Made by a program: the position numbers and the translations under genes. Below the pieces are notes generated by a model, which was not told where the DNA came from, did not search any database, and was given only the letters and a program-made list of their open reading frames with translations. A DNA stretch of 64,000 bases from Bulleidia extructa W1219 (GTDB lineage: Bacteria; Bacillota_I; Bacilli_A; Erysipelotrichales; Erysipelotrichaceae), in the NCBI RefSeq assembly GCF_000177375.1, contig NZ_ADFR01000001.1, positions 1 to 64,000 of the forward strand, written 5' to 3'. Shown here piece after piece: positions 55,123 to 63,348 of the stretch. Within the stretch, counting starts at the first letter, position 1. Each line of letters begins with the position of its first letter.

Positions 55123-55148
55123 AAAAAAAAGAGTGATTTCTCACTCTT
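55123..55148 (-). terminator. Terminator of rpmE, overlapping its stop codon
   Basis: Eight-base perfect stem AAGAGTGA / TCACTCTT with loop TTTC; on the minus strand it is followed by eight T. The stop codon (55147-55149) overlaps the first arm. Confidence 0.85.
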
Positions 55149-55359
55149 ATTCGCCTTCCTTAATGCCGTATTTACGATTAAACTTCTCAATACGTCCTTG
55201 AGCTTGAGCGAAACGTTGTCTACCTGTGTAAAATGGGTGACAGTTTGAACATGTATCTGCCTTTAATTCTTTTGCTGTAGAACCTGTTTCAAATTCCGTA
55301 CCACAACTTGAACAAACCACTTTTACCTTATGGTATTCCGGATGAATCCCTTGTTTCAT
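55147..55359 (-). CDS. rpmE: 50S ribosomal protein L31, zinc-binding form
   Basis: 70 residues. It keeps the cysteine pairs CSSC and CSNC of the zinc-containing (C+) L31, so it is the zinc-replete version; a C-minus paralogue is not visible here. [10 protein letters not shown] is the conserved core. GGGAGAT precedes the ATG. Located between murA and prfA as in Bacillus. Confidence 0.97.
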   Translation of the reverse strand: MKQGIHPEYHKVKVVCSSCGTEFETGSTAKELKADTCSNCHPFYTGRQRFAQAQGRIEKFNRKYGIKEGE

Positions 55360-55454
55360 AAATATGATCTCCCTTCTGCCTTAAGCCTCATTTGTGCTTA
55401 AAGTAAGTGCTTATTGCCATAATATAGTACCATATTTCTCTTCAATCGCAAGTC

Positions 55455-56717
55455 TTATTCAACCTCTTCTCGCCAAATTTCTGCCCCTAACGCCAACAAT
55501 TTTTGGTCAATCTCCGAATAGCCTCTTTCAATATGATAAATATCATGAATTTCTGTAATCCCGTCCGCAATCAAACCGGCCACCAACATAGCTGCTCCAC
55601 AACGAAGATCCGTTGCCGTTACCTTTGCTCCAAATAAAGGAGTTGGGCCATGAATCACAGCCTCTCCCGGTCCCACTTCAATATTGGCCCCCATACCATT
55701 GAGCTCTTCACAATGTTTAAAGCGTTCTTTATAAATAGTTTCTTCCACATGAGAATCACCATCTGCCTGGGTTAGTAATACGGTTAACGGTTGCTGTAAA
55801 TCCGTTGGAAATCCCGGGTAAATACGGGTGGTAATATCCGTTGTTTTTAAAGAATGACTTTCTTTCACGATGATCTTATCAATTTCAATCTTTAAAGGAA
55901 CACCCATTTCTCTTAATTTTGAAGTAAGCGCTTCTAAGTGGGGAGGAATCACGTTCTTAATAGTCACATTTTTTCCACAAGCCGCAGCCATGATTAAGAA
56001 AGTACCCGCTTCAATTCGATCCGGGATAATTTCGTGAATACAACCATACATAGTATTAACTCCATCAATGGTGATCACATCCGTACCGGCTCCACGAACC
56101 TTAGCTCCCATATTATTTAATAGAGTTGCGACATCAATGATTTCAGGTTCTTTCGCCGCATTTTCAATCGTCGTCCTACCTTTAGCATAAACAGAAGCCA
56201 TCATAATATTGATAGTCGCTCCAACAGAGGCAAAATCCAAGAAAATATTAGTACCCACCAATTCATCGGCTTTAATTACATAACAACCTCTTTCATAGGT
56301 CACCTTAGCCCCTAAAGCTTCAAACCCCTTTAAATGCAAATCAATCGGTCTTGGTCCTAAATCACATCCCCCCGGCATTTTCATTTTGACATGACCATAC
56401 TTCCCCAATAAAGCTCCCATAAAATAATAAGAAGCTCTTAACTTTGTGACCGCCTCATCCACTAATTCCACATCTTTCATTTGACCCGGGTCAATAATAA
56501 GATGATCCTTGGCAACCTGATGTACTTCGACATGTAATAAATTCAAGATTTTCGTTAAGTTTTGCACATCTGCAATTTGTGGGACACCAACAATCGTCAC
56601 CGGCCCCGAGGCTAAAATCGCTGCCGGAATTAAAGCAACCGTCGCATTTTTCGCTCCCGATACAGAAACTTCTCCACTTAATGTTTTTCCACCTCGAATT
56701 TTAATAACCTTTTCCAT
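55455..56717 (-). CDS. murA: UDP-N-acetylglucosamine 1-carboxyvinyltransferase
   Basis: 420 residues. First committed step of peptidoglycan synthesis. The catalytic, fosfomycin-sensitive Cys118 is in PGGCDLGPRPIDLHL; GAKNATVALIPAAILASG (~21-38) and RAGTFLIMAAACG-like sequence (RIEAGTFLIMAAACG) are also present. Two MurA forms often occur in Firmicutes; position next to fba and rpmE suggests the MurAB/MurZ type. It overlaps the 3' end of the broken HAD gene by 17 bases. Confidence 0.96.
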   Translation of the reverse strand: MEKVIKIRGGKTLSGEVSVSGAKNATVALIPAAILASGPVTIVGVPQIADVQNLTKILNLLHVEVHQVAKDHLIIDPGQMKDVELVDEAVTKLRASYYFMGALLGKYGHVKMKMPGGCDLGPRPIDLHLKGFEALGAKVTYERGCYVIKADELVGTNIFLDFASVGATINIMMASVYAKGRTTIENAAKEPEIIDVATLLNNMGAKVRGAGTDVITIDGVNTMYGCIHEIIPDRIEAGTFLIMAAACGKNVTIKNVIPPHLEALTSKLREMGVPLKIEIDKIIVKESHSLKTTDITTRIYPGFPTDLQQPLTVLLTQADGDSHVEETIYKERFKHCEELNGMGANIEVGPGEAVIHGPTPLFGAKVTATDLRCGAAMLVAGLIADGITEIHDIYHIERGYSEIDQKLLALGAEIWREEVE

Positions 56718-57365
56718 GATTGACCCTCTCTATCCATCTCACTAATTCTTTTATATTTTTCACACAAAAATCCGCTTGGCTCTGATCCTGCCCATAGCGT
56801 AAATCTTCTCTAGCAATGGTGATCATACCTGCATTTTTACCGGCTTGAATACCAATCTGACTATCTTCATAGACAATTGCTTCAGATGCATCTACCTTTA
56901 ATCGCCTTAAAGCCTCTAAGTAAATATCAGGATTCGGTTTGAAATGAGCTAAATTCTCTCCCGATTCAATATAATCAAAATACGATTGAATGCCCATATC
57001 CTCTAGCATATTCATGACTGTTTCATATGGAGAAGAAGAACAAACCGCCATTTGAATACCCTTATTTTTAAGCATTTCCAAGGCCTCCGGTACGTCTGAA
57101 AACATCACTTCTTTTGCCCGAATTGGTTTTTTTTCGTAAAATAAAGATCATTTTCCTGAGCAATCTCTTCTTTTGGTTTTTTCCCATTTAAAAGATGGTA
57201 AAGGATATCATACGTTTCTTCCATAGAAGTACCAATGATTGTATATATTTTTTCAATAGAACCTTGATAGCCCCAAGATTTCATTTGAGAAATGGTTCCC
57301 TGCATATAAAAAGATTCTGAATCCAGTAGAATCCCGTCCATGTCAAATAAAACAGCTTTTATCAT
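56701..57365 (-). pseudogene. HAD-family phosphatase (beta-phosphoglucomutase-like) with a one-base deletion
   Basis: The first frame (57365-57105) reads MIKAVLFDMDGILLDSESFY, HAD motif I, and a cap domain to AQENDLYFTKK. The second frame, from the codons for KPIRAKEVMFSDV onward, has motif II CSSSP, motif III KPNPDIYLEALRRL and motif IV VYEDSQIGIQAGKNAG. The break is in an A8 run (T at 57127-57134 on the plus strand); nine A would join them into ~221 residues, the normal family length. No ribosome site; TAAAAT lies eight bases before the ATG. Confidence 0.85.
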
Positions 57366-57410
57366 TGTCTTATATTTTAAGATAGATTAGAAAGAATGAA
57401 AAGATGAATT

Positions 57411-57441
57411 AAAAAAGCCAGAAAGGAATATTTCCTTTCTG
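57411..57441 (-). terminator. Terminator of fba
   Basis: On the minus strand CAGAAAGGAA, a short loop, TTCCTTTCTG, GC and six T. Confidence 0.85.
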
Positions 57442-57458
57442 ACAGATGATCTTTAAGA

Positions 57459-58325
57459 TTAAGCCTGATTAGCTGAACCAAAATCCTTAATCATCAAGAT
57501 AACTTTAGCTGTAATAGCTTCTGTACCTGGTTTCAATAATTTACGAGGATCAAATCCCTTACCTTGTTGATCCTTACCGGCTTCAATGTAAGCACGAGTC
57601 GCTTTCGCAAATTCAATCTGTAAATCTGTGTTGACATTAATCTTGGAGACACCCATATCAATAGCCTTATGAATTTGATTAGAAGGGATACCTGAACCAC
57701 CATGTAATACCAATGGTGTGTGGTGAACCGCTTCATCAATCTTAGCCAATAAATCAAAGTTCAACCCTGCCCAATCAGCTGGGTAAACGCCATGGATATT
57801 ACCAATTCCAGCCGCTAAAAAGTCTACACCCAAATTAGCCATTTCTGCACATTCAGCAGGATTTGCCTGTTCGCCATTAGAAGTAACCCCATCTTCTGTA
57901 CCGCCAATGCCACCAACTTCACATTCTACCGAAATGCCCTTTGAATGAGCTAATGTGATAATTTCTTTTGACTTTTCTTCATTTTCCTTGAAATCATAAT
58001 GCGAGCCATCAAACATAACAGATGTGAAACCAGCTTCAATAGCCGCTTTAGCCCCTTCATAAGTTCCATGGTCTAAATGCAACGCTACCGGAACTGTAAT
58101 GCCCATTTGATCATGAATGTTTTTAACCATGTCAGCTACTTGCTTGAACCCACACATATACTTACCAGCACCTTCCGACACTTGTAAAATAACTGGTGAA
58201 TTTGTTTCCTGAGCACCTGCTAAAATAGCTTTTGTCCATTCCATGTTATTGATGTTGAATGCACCAATCGCGTAGTGACCCTGACGAGCCTTGTCAATCA
58301 TTTCTTTAGCCGAAACTAAAACCAT
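57459..58325 (-). CDS. fba: Class II fructose-bisphosphate aldolase
   Basis: 288 residues. Zinc-dependent cleavage of fructose 1,6-bisphosphate. Zinc ligands appear in ALHLDHGTYEGAKAAIEAGF (~80-99), SVECEVGGIGGTEDGV and LVLHGGSGIP; the phosphate site is INVNTDLQ. AGGAGGACG precedes the ATG at 58325. It has a strong terminator and stands as a single gene, consistent with high expression. Confidence 0.96.
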   Translation of the reverse strand: MVLVSAKEMIDKARQGHYAIGAFNINNMEWTKAILAGAQETNSPVILQVSEGAGKYMCGFKQVADMVKNIHDQMGITVPVALHLDHGTYEGAKAAIEAGFTSVMFDGSHYDFKENEEKSKEIITLAHSKGISVECEVGGIGGTEDGVTSNGEQANPAECAEMANLGVDFLAAGIGNIHGVYPADWAGLNFDLLAKIDEAVHHTPLVLHGGSGIPSNQIHKAIDMGVSKINVNTDLQIEFAKATRAYIEAGKDQQGKGFDPRKLLKPGTEAITAKVILMIKDFGSANQA

Positions 58326-58402
58326 AAGACGTAACGTCCTCCTTTATTAACACTAGTATTCTATCCCATTTTTTCCTTTTTTAAAAGCAGAAAATACCAC
58401 CG

Positions 58403-58735
58403 TTAATTGTCAAAGGCATCATCTCCCTTTGGTAAATCTAAACCAATGACATCTAATTCATCATCGTCATCATCAAATGCAATATCTTGTGTATCCACAT
58501 GGGTTTCATCAAAGCGGTGGCGATTTCTTAAATCCCAACGGTTATTCTCAAAAGAAGCGAAACGGGTATCTAAAAGTAATTCAGAATAAAACTGACTCTT
58601 TTTTCTCCTTTTTTTATCCTCTGGAATACTAAATTGTTTAATCACCTCATCCCAAAGCTTTAAAAATTCAATTTGTTTTTTATGTCGACTCAAAAAATCA
58701 TAAGCGACATCTGTCATAGTTTTATTGACACTCAT
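58403..58735 (-). CDS. rpoE: RNA polymerase delta subunit
   Basis: 110 residues. An N-terminal HARE-HTH domain (MTDVAYDFLSRHKKQIEFLKLWDEV) and an acidic disordered tail (IAFDDDDDELD ... KGDDAFDN). Delta increases polymerase recycling and promoter selectivity, and is limited to Firmicutes. The tail is shorter than in Bacillus. AGGAG precedes the ATG. Its neighbour fba and nearby DUF1934 gene match the Bacillus rpoE region, but pyrG is not next to it. Confidence 0.92.
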   Translation of the reverse strand: MSVNKTMTDVAYDFLSRHKKQIEFLKLWDEVIKQFSIPEDKKRRKKSQFYSELLLDTRFASFENNRWDLRNRHRFDETHVDTQDIAFDDDDDELDVIGLDLPKGDDAFDN

Positions 58736-58836
58736 ATAAATTCTCCTTTAATACATCTTCACGCTTTGAATTTCTTAATGAATATAAAGTAAGAACTTAA
58801 GATTGTCAATCAAATAGCAAACTTTTTTAAACAAAC

Positions 58837-59193
58837 CTATCCTAAAGGTTCAATATTCCAATAAAAATGATACAAATCTTCCTCATTCATTTGATAACTG
58901 AGATAAATTCCCAAAGGATATATCTCATATTTCAACAAACGAACCGGCACCTGCATACAACCATACTGTGAATTCACTTCACAGCTGGATAAACCAAATC
59001 GACGAAACCGTAATCTTGTTTCCACTTCACCTTTACGAACAATCTCGATTTTATCTTGATCAAACCAAACTTCCTGCTTAGTTTTCTGATCTAATTCAAA
59101 ATAGCGCAATCGCCCTTTGGAATAAAACCCTACTCCATCACTAATTACTTTTTCTCGCTGTTCACCGACTCTCAATTCAATCTTTGCTTTCAA
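58837..59193 (-). CDS. DUF1934 (YwiB-like) beta-barrel protein
   Basis: 118 residues, all-beta, calycin-like: GVGFYSKGRLRYFELDQKTKQ, RKGEVETRLRFRRFGLSSCE and the ending LYHFYWNIEPLG fit DUF1934. In Bacillus the member YwiB lies near argS and rpoE; here it is near rpoE. Function is unknown. It overlaps the HD-domain gene by 17 bases, so translation is likely coupled. Confidence 0.75.
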   Translation of the reverse strand: MKAKIELRVGEQREKVISDGVGFYSKGRLRYFELDQKTKQEVWFDQDKIEIVRKGEVETRLRFRRFGLSSCEVNSQYGCMQVPVRLLKYEIYPLGIYLSYQMNEEDLYHFYWNIEPLG

Positions 59194-60403
59194 ATCTCAC
59201 CTCTTTTGGAAAGAAAATTTTGTTATCATTGTTATCTTTACCGTGCGTTAACCCATCCACAATGACAGAAGCCGACTCCAATTCTTTGGTATCCCCACTC
59301 TTCAAGCGAACCCAAATGGCTCCCTGTTCATTCTTCGTATAAGGTTGATAAGGCTTCTGATTCACTAAATCTTTGGTTAAATAATACTTCTTATCAAAAC
59401 CTTTTTCCTTCAAAACTTTGACGATCATTTCCTGTTGAACACCACTATAATCCACATAGTCAAACAAGTCACGATCTCTTAGACGACGGCACAAATCTGC
59501 TACAATCGGATCCGGATGATCCACCCATTGCCCAAACGCATAGCTAAACGCATATTCATCCAAACGGAAATATTCTTCTAACGCCAATCTTCTCCCTTGA
59601 AGAATCGGTTTCATAACTTCCACTTTTTCTCCTTGTATCGGAATATCTTTCAAGCGACGGAACAAAGAGTGCAAAATACTTTCAAAAGAGCGAGCTACCG
59701 GGTGATAATACACCTGCCAATACATGTGGTAACGAGCCATAATATAATTTTCTACCGCATATACCCCCGACTCCTTGATGACCAATTGACGATCATCATG
59801 AACACGAATCACCCGCAAAATCCTCTCCAAATCAAATTCCCCATATTTTGTCCCTGTAAAATAGGCATCTCTTAATAAATAGTCCATTCGATCGGCATCT
59901 AATTGAGAAGAAATCAGTTGACTTAACAAAGGATTTTGACTTTTATGCCGAATCACATCCGCCACCTCTTTAGCCAAACCCTTGGAAGCGTGATTTAAAA
60001 TTTCTGTGATTTCTGTTTCTTCTTCAATAATACGACAAGTAAAAAGCTCATGGTTTTCATTGGTAATGGCTTCTAATGCATGGGAATAGGGACCATGACC
60101 GATATCATGCAATAAACCCGCTAACATAGCTATCATTTTTTCTCTTTGATTCAATGATTGATCCAAATCCGGAATTTCTGTAACCATTCGTCGAACCAGT
60201 TCATACACTCCTAAGGAATGTGAAAAGCGCGTGTGTTCCGCTGTGTGATAGACCACGGAAGCTCCTCCCAATTGTCGAATACGACGCAATCTCTGAAACC
60301 AACGATTGTTGATGACATCCCAAATGACTTGATATTCGACATGAATATATCCGTGAATCGGATCTCTTAATACTTTTACTTCATTTGTTTTATGAAACAT
60401 CAT
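59177..60403 (-). CDS. HD-domain phosphohydrolase (YwfO-like)
   Basis: 408 residues. The HD domain shows RFSHSLGVYELVRRMV (metal His), LLHDIGHGPYSHALE (His-Asp) and DADRMDYLLRDAYFTG. It resembles dNTP triphosphohydrolase-like HD proteins of Firmicutes such as YwfO; the nucleotide or substrate is not set by sequence alone. The last 100 residues form a separate C-terminal domain. It overlaps ispF by four bases and DUF1934 by 17. Confidence 0.88.
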   Translation of the reverse strand: MMFHKTNEVKVLRDPIHGYIHVEYQVIWDVINNRWFQRLRRIRQLGGASVVYHTAEHTRFSHSLGVYELVRRMVTEIPDLDQSLNQREKMIAMLAGLLHDIGHGPYSHALEAITNENHELFTCRIIEEETEITEILNHASKGLAKEVADVIRHKSQNPLLSQLISSQLDADRMDYLLRDAYFTGTKYGEFDLERILRVIRVHDDRQLVIKESGVYAVENYIMARYHMYWQVYYHPVARSFESILHSLFRRLKDIPIQGEKVEVMKPILQGRRLALEEYFRLDEYAFSYAFGQWVDHPDPIVADLCRRLRDRDLFDYVDYSGVQQEMIVKVLKEKGFDKKYYLTKDLVNQKPYQPYTKNEQGAIWVRLKSGDTKELESASVIVDGLTHGKDNNDNKIFFPKEVRFESKD

Positions 60404-60876
60404 TTATCTTCCTCCAACAAAACCACCGCTTGTGCCATAACACCCTCTTGGCGACCCACAAAACCGAGCTTTTCTCCACGTGTTGCCTTCACATTCACTC
60501 GCCCTTCTTCACATTCACAAAGTTGAGCAATGTTTTCTTTCATCTTTTGAATATACGGTTTCATTTTTGGCTGTTCAATTAAAATCAAGCTATCAATATT
60601 ACCAATGCGATAATGGTGTTCTTTCATTTTTTCAATCACATCTCTTAGTAGTAAAGAAGAGTCAATTCCTTTATACGCTACATCCTGATCGGAAAACCAA
60701 GTCCCCAAATCACCTAATCCTAACGCCCCTAATATAGCTTCCGCTATCGCATGTAATAATGCGTCCGCATCACTATGACCCATTAACCCTTTCTCATAAT
60801 CAATTTTCACACCACCTAAAATCAAATCACGATCATCCGCAAAGGGATGAATATCGGTGGATTGCCCTATTCTCAT
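60400..60876 (-). CDS. ispF: 2-C-methyl-D-erythritol 2,4-cyclodiphosphate synthase
   Basis: 158 residues. MEP pathway enzyme acting two steps after IspD. Zinc ligands are in STDIHPF (Asp-His) and GHSDADALLHA; IGNIDSLILIEQPKM and VNVKATRGEKLGFVGRQEG complete the signature. AAAGGAGC precedes the ATG. First gene of ispF-HD-DUF1934 with coupled starts. Confidence 0.96.
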   Translation of the reverse strand: MRIGQSTDIHPFADDRDLILGGVKIDYEKGLMGHSDADALLHAIAEAILGALGLGDLGTWFSDQDVAYKGIDSSLLLRDVIEKMKEHHYRIGNIDSLILIEQPKMKPYIQKMKENIAQLCECEEGRVNVKATRGEKLGFVGRQEGVMAQAVVLLEEDK

Positions 60877-60914
60877 AAAAGCTCCTTTTTTCTTTATTAT
60901 ACAAGCTTTTTCTT

Positions 60915-60920
60915 TATAAT
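60915..60920 (+). promoter_or_regulatory. -10 hexamer six bases before the cca start codon
   Basis: Perfect TATAAT at 60915-60920, then AAGAGT and the ATG at 60927. The -35 is weak and there is no spaced ribosome site; leaderless candidate. Confidence 0.55.
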
Positions 60921-60926
60921 AAGAGT

Positions 60927-62141
60927 ATGGAACTAGACTTACCCAAATATATACAAAAATTAATACACGAATTACAGAATCATGGCTATGAAGCTTATCT
61001 AGTCGGCGGTGCTATTCGCAATCATCTTTTAGGCTATCCGATTAAAGACTATGATCTCACCACCAATGCGACTCCCGAAGAAATGATGCGTTTCTTTCAA
61101 AACTATCCCACCATTCCAACAGGTATTCAACATGGTACTTTAACAGTCTTAAGCCAAGGACATCCCATTGAAATCACAACCTATCGAGTGGATGGAGAAT
61201 ACCAAGATCACCGTCATCCCAATCAAGTTCAATTTTCTTCTTCCTTGAAAGAAGATTGTGCTCGTCGTGATTTTACTATTAATGCACTTTGTTATCATCA
61301 ACAAGAAGGATTAGTTGATTTCTTTCAGGGGCAAAGAGATTTAGAAAAAAGACTGATTCGTTGTATCGGAAAAGCAGAAGATCGCTTTGAAGAAGATGCT
61401 TTACGTATTCTAAGAGCTTTACGCTTTGCTGCAAGATTAAATTTTGAAATAGAGAAAGAAACAGCACAAGCCATGTTTAAGAAAAAAGATTTACTGGCTT
61501 TTATTTCCAAGGAAAGGATTCATTCCGAAATCATCCAATTATTTTCATATCCCAAAAGTGGCCAATTCCTTGAACCATATTTTGATATTTTTATATCGGC
61601 AATTCCTTCTTTATCTCAGATCCAAAAAGAAGTGGTTTTTAAGGTTATCCAAAAGGAACCTCTATCTCAAATCAGTCGCTTAGCTCTTTTGTTTTCAACC
61701 TTATCTGATTATCATTCTGTTTTAAAAAACTTTACTTTTAGTAATCAAGAAATCCAGAAAATTGAAACCATTCTACAATACCAATCTTTACCTATAAAAG
61801 AAGACTACGATGGCTATCGTATTCTTTCCCTTTTTTCCAATGTAGAAGATTATCTTTTATATCGAGTGGCTTTAACCGAATCTTTGGATTATTCAAGTCT
61901 TTTATCTTGGTTAAAACAATTAAAAGAAAAACCAATTCCCACTTCTCTATCTGAATTAAAGTTTAACGGTTATGATGCCAAGAGATTAGGATATGAGGGT
62001 ATTGAAATCAAAAAATTATTAAATGAACTGTTAGATCTTTGTATGCAGGAAAAAATCGTTAATCATCACCACGAACTATTGAAATATGCTCAAAATAAAA
62101 AGGACTTTGCCAAAAAATCGATCCACCAGATTCATAAATAG
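60927..62141 (+). CDS. cca: CCA-adding tRNA nucleotidyltransferase
   Basis: 404 residues of the class II nucleotidyltransferase/poly(A) polymerase family. The catalytic motif is LVGGAIRNHLLGYPIKDYDLTTNATPEEM (in parts: GG-x-VR and DxD, residues ~25-50); TYRVDGEYQDHRHP, CARRDFTINALCYH and EDALRILRALRFAARL follow. The three tRNAs here lack encoded CCA, so this enzyme is needed. The C-terminal third is divergent. Oddly for an essential gene, the start has no ribosome site and sits six bases after TATAAT. Confidence 0.94.
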   Translation: MELDLPKYIQKLIHELQNHGYEAYLVGGAIRNHLLGYPIKDYDLTTNATPEEMMRFFQNYPTIPTGIQHGTLTVLSQGHPIEITTYRVDGEYQDHRHPNQVQFSSSLKEDCARRDFTINALCYHQQEGLVDFFQGQRDLEKRLIRCIGKAEDRFEEDALRILRALRFAARLNFEIEKETAQAMFKKKDLLAFISKERIHSEIIQLFSYPKSGQFLEPYFDIFISAIPSLSQIQKEVVFKVIQKEPLSQISRLALLFSTLSDYHSVLKNFTFSNQEIQKIETILQYQSLPIKEDYDGYRILSLFSNVEDYLLYRVALTESLDYSSLLSWLKQLKEKPIPTSLSELKFNGYDAKRLGYEGIEIKKLLNELLDLCMQEKIVNHHHELLKYAQNKKDFAKKSIHQIHK

Positions 62142-62172
62142 AAGCCATTTTTTCAAAATGGCTTCTATTTTA
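62136..62172 (+). terminator. Terminator of cca, overlapping its stop codon
   Basis: Sixteen-base perfect stem AAATAGAAGCCATTTT (62136-62151) / AAAATGGCTTCTATTT with loop TTC, ending in a T-rich tail. The stop codon TAG (62139-62141) is in the first arm. Confidence 0.85.
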
Positions 62173-62308
62173 GTTAACTATTTTCCCCGACCTTTAACTA
62201 TTACATTATATACTTAATTTCAAAAAAATATAAGTCTTGTTTTTTTATATGTCAACATTATATTTTAGTTAGAAAGGCAACCAATATATCAAATAGGAGG
62301 GAAATTTT

Positions 62309-62802
62309 ATGTATATCTCGCGGTATAAAAATGGAATTTTCTTAGTTTCAATTTATTTCTCATGATACATACAAAACATACTTAAAAAGGAGAAATAGAA
62401 CCTTACAGATATGCTGTTGTACACTGTTCTAAAAGTTATAACAGTCTTAAAAAAACAGCCTCAAATAAATCGAAATTTGAAAGTGGAACAGGTTACTATA
62501 TTGATCCAAAAGCAACAATTACAATCACACATACTAAATCGGTAACTCTTTCCAATTCAATGACAGTTAACTGAATTCCCGAATTTCTCGATTATGGATA
62601 CCGTGTTTCCTATACAGCAGGTGGTAGTGTATCGTGGAGTAAATATAATAGTTCTTCCAGTGTGAAACAAGTTGTCATCAAGAGTGTTTATGATACCTTT
62701 AAGGTCACCTCTTATACGGAAACTTATCCTCACTCTGGAACATGTACCGTTTCCACGTCCTATAAGAATATCTATAAAGGTTGGCATTATGACTTTGATT
62801 AA
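62309..62802 (+). pseudogene. Broken gene for a small secreted protein
   Basis: ATG at 62309 after a perfect AGGAGG begins MYISRYKNGIFLVSIYFS, a signal-like start, then TGA. The body, one base back in frame from about 62390, reads PYRYAVVHCSKSYNSLKK ... GTGYYIDPKATITITHTKS ... and is interrupted again by TGA at 62572-62574 before DYGYRVSYTAGGSVSWSKY ... SYKNIYKGWHYDFD. The beta-rich, Ser/Thr/Tyr-rich composition fits an extracellular protein. At least one frameshift and one nonsense codon separate three parts. Family unknown. The end overlaps the lipoprotein start by 14 bases, so the two were once an operon. Confidence 0.65.
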
Positions 62803-63301
62803 AAATAAATTACTCTTATCTTTATTCGCCTTACTACTTTGTGCCTGTAGTACTCCTAAAAAAGAAACCAAACAGGATACTTTGAGCCATGAAACCTTGG
62901 ATACGTTCATTCATAAATACACATTTCATATAAATCAAAATTCCAAATATAAGAAGTATCAGTTGATCTACTATGAAATGGAAAATGAAAAAACCGGCTT
63001 TGTGGAAAAGTCCAATCATTCCTTTCCTATTAAAGAAAATAGCCATTTCTTAGTCTTTCCTACCGATGATCACCTTCACATCATCGTAAGCGAAAAAGGC
63101 ACCGGTCAAACGTATAAACTCATAAGGCAAAAGAAAATTGATTCCAGTTTTGGAATTGGTGAAGCGGTTCAGTTGAAAGAGGGAGATATTCCGATTCTAG
63201 TAGATGTTGAACATATGTCTTCTATACAATCCGATGTGACAAAAAACTGGAAAACTTTTAAGGGTAGAGGAAAAATTTTAGTATTAAGACTAAGTTCATA
63301 G
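62789..63301 (+). CDS. Small lipoprotein, unknown
   Basis: 170 residues from the ATG at 62789, chosen because it gives a signal peptide MTLIKNKLLLSLFALLLCAC with Cys20 as the lipidated residue; the -2 Cys makes the lipobox slightly atypical. AAAGG lies before it. The mature domain is beta-rich (KYQLIYYEMENEKTGFVEK ...; IVSEKGTGQTYKLI) with no recognised family. It follows the broken secreted-protein gene and may have worked with it. Confidence 0.72.
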   Translation: MTLIKNKLLLSLFALLLCACSTPKKETKQDTLSHETLDTFIHKYTFHINQNSKYKKYQLIYYEMENEKTGFVEKSNHSFPIKENSHFLVFPTDDHLHIIVSEKGTGQTYKLIRQKKIDSSFGIGEAVQLKEGDIPILVDVEHMSSIQSDVTKNWKTFKGRGKILVLRLSS

Positions 63302-63306
63302 AAAAA

Positions 63307-63337
63307 CAGCTAGGTAGAAATGATTTCTACCTAGCTG
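63307..63337 (-). terminator. Terminator between the lipoprotein gene and darA
   Basis: Fifteen-base perfect inverted repeat with a one-base centre (CAGCTAGGTAGAAAT and its complement), followed by five T on the minus strand. It serves darA best, and possibly the convergent lipoprotein gene too. Confidence 0.8.
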
Positions 63338-63348
63338 CTTCATTGTCT

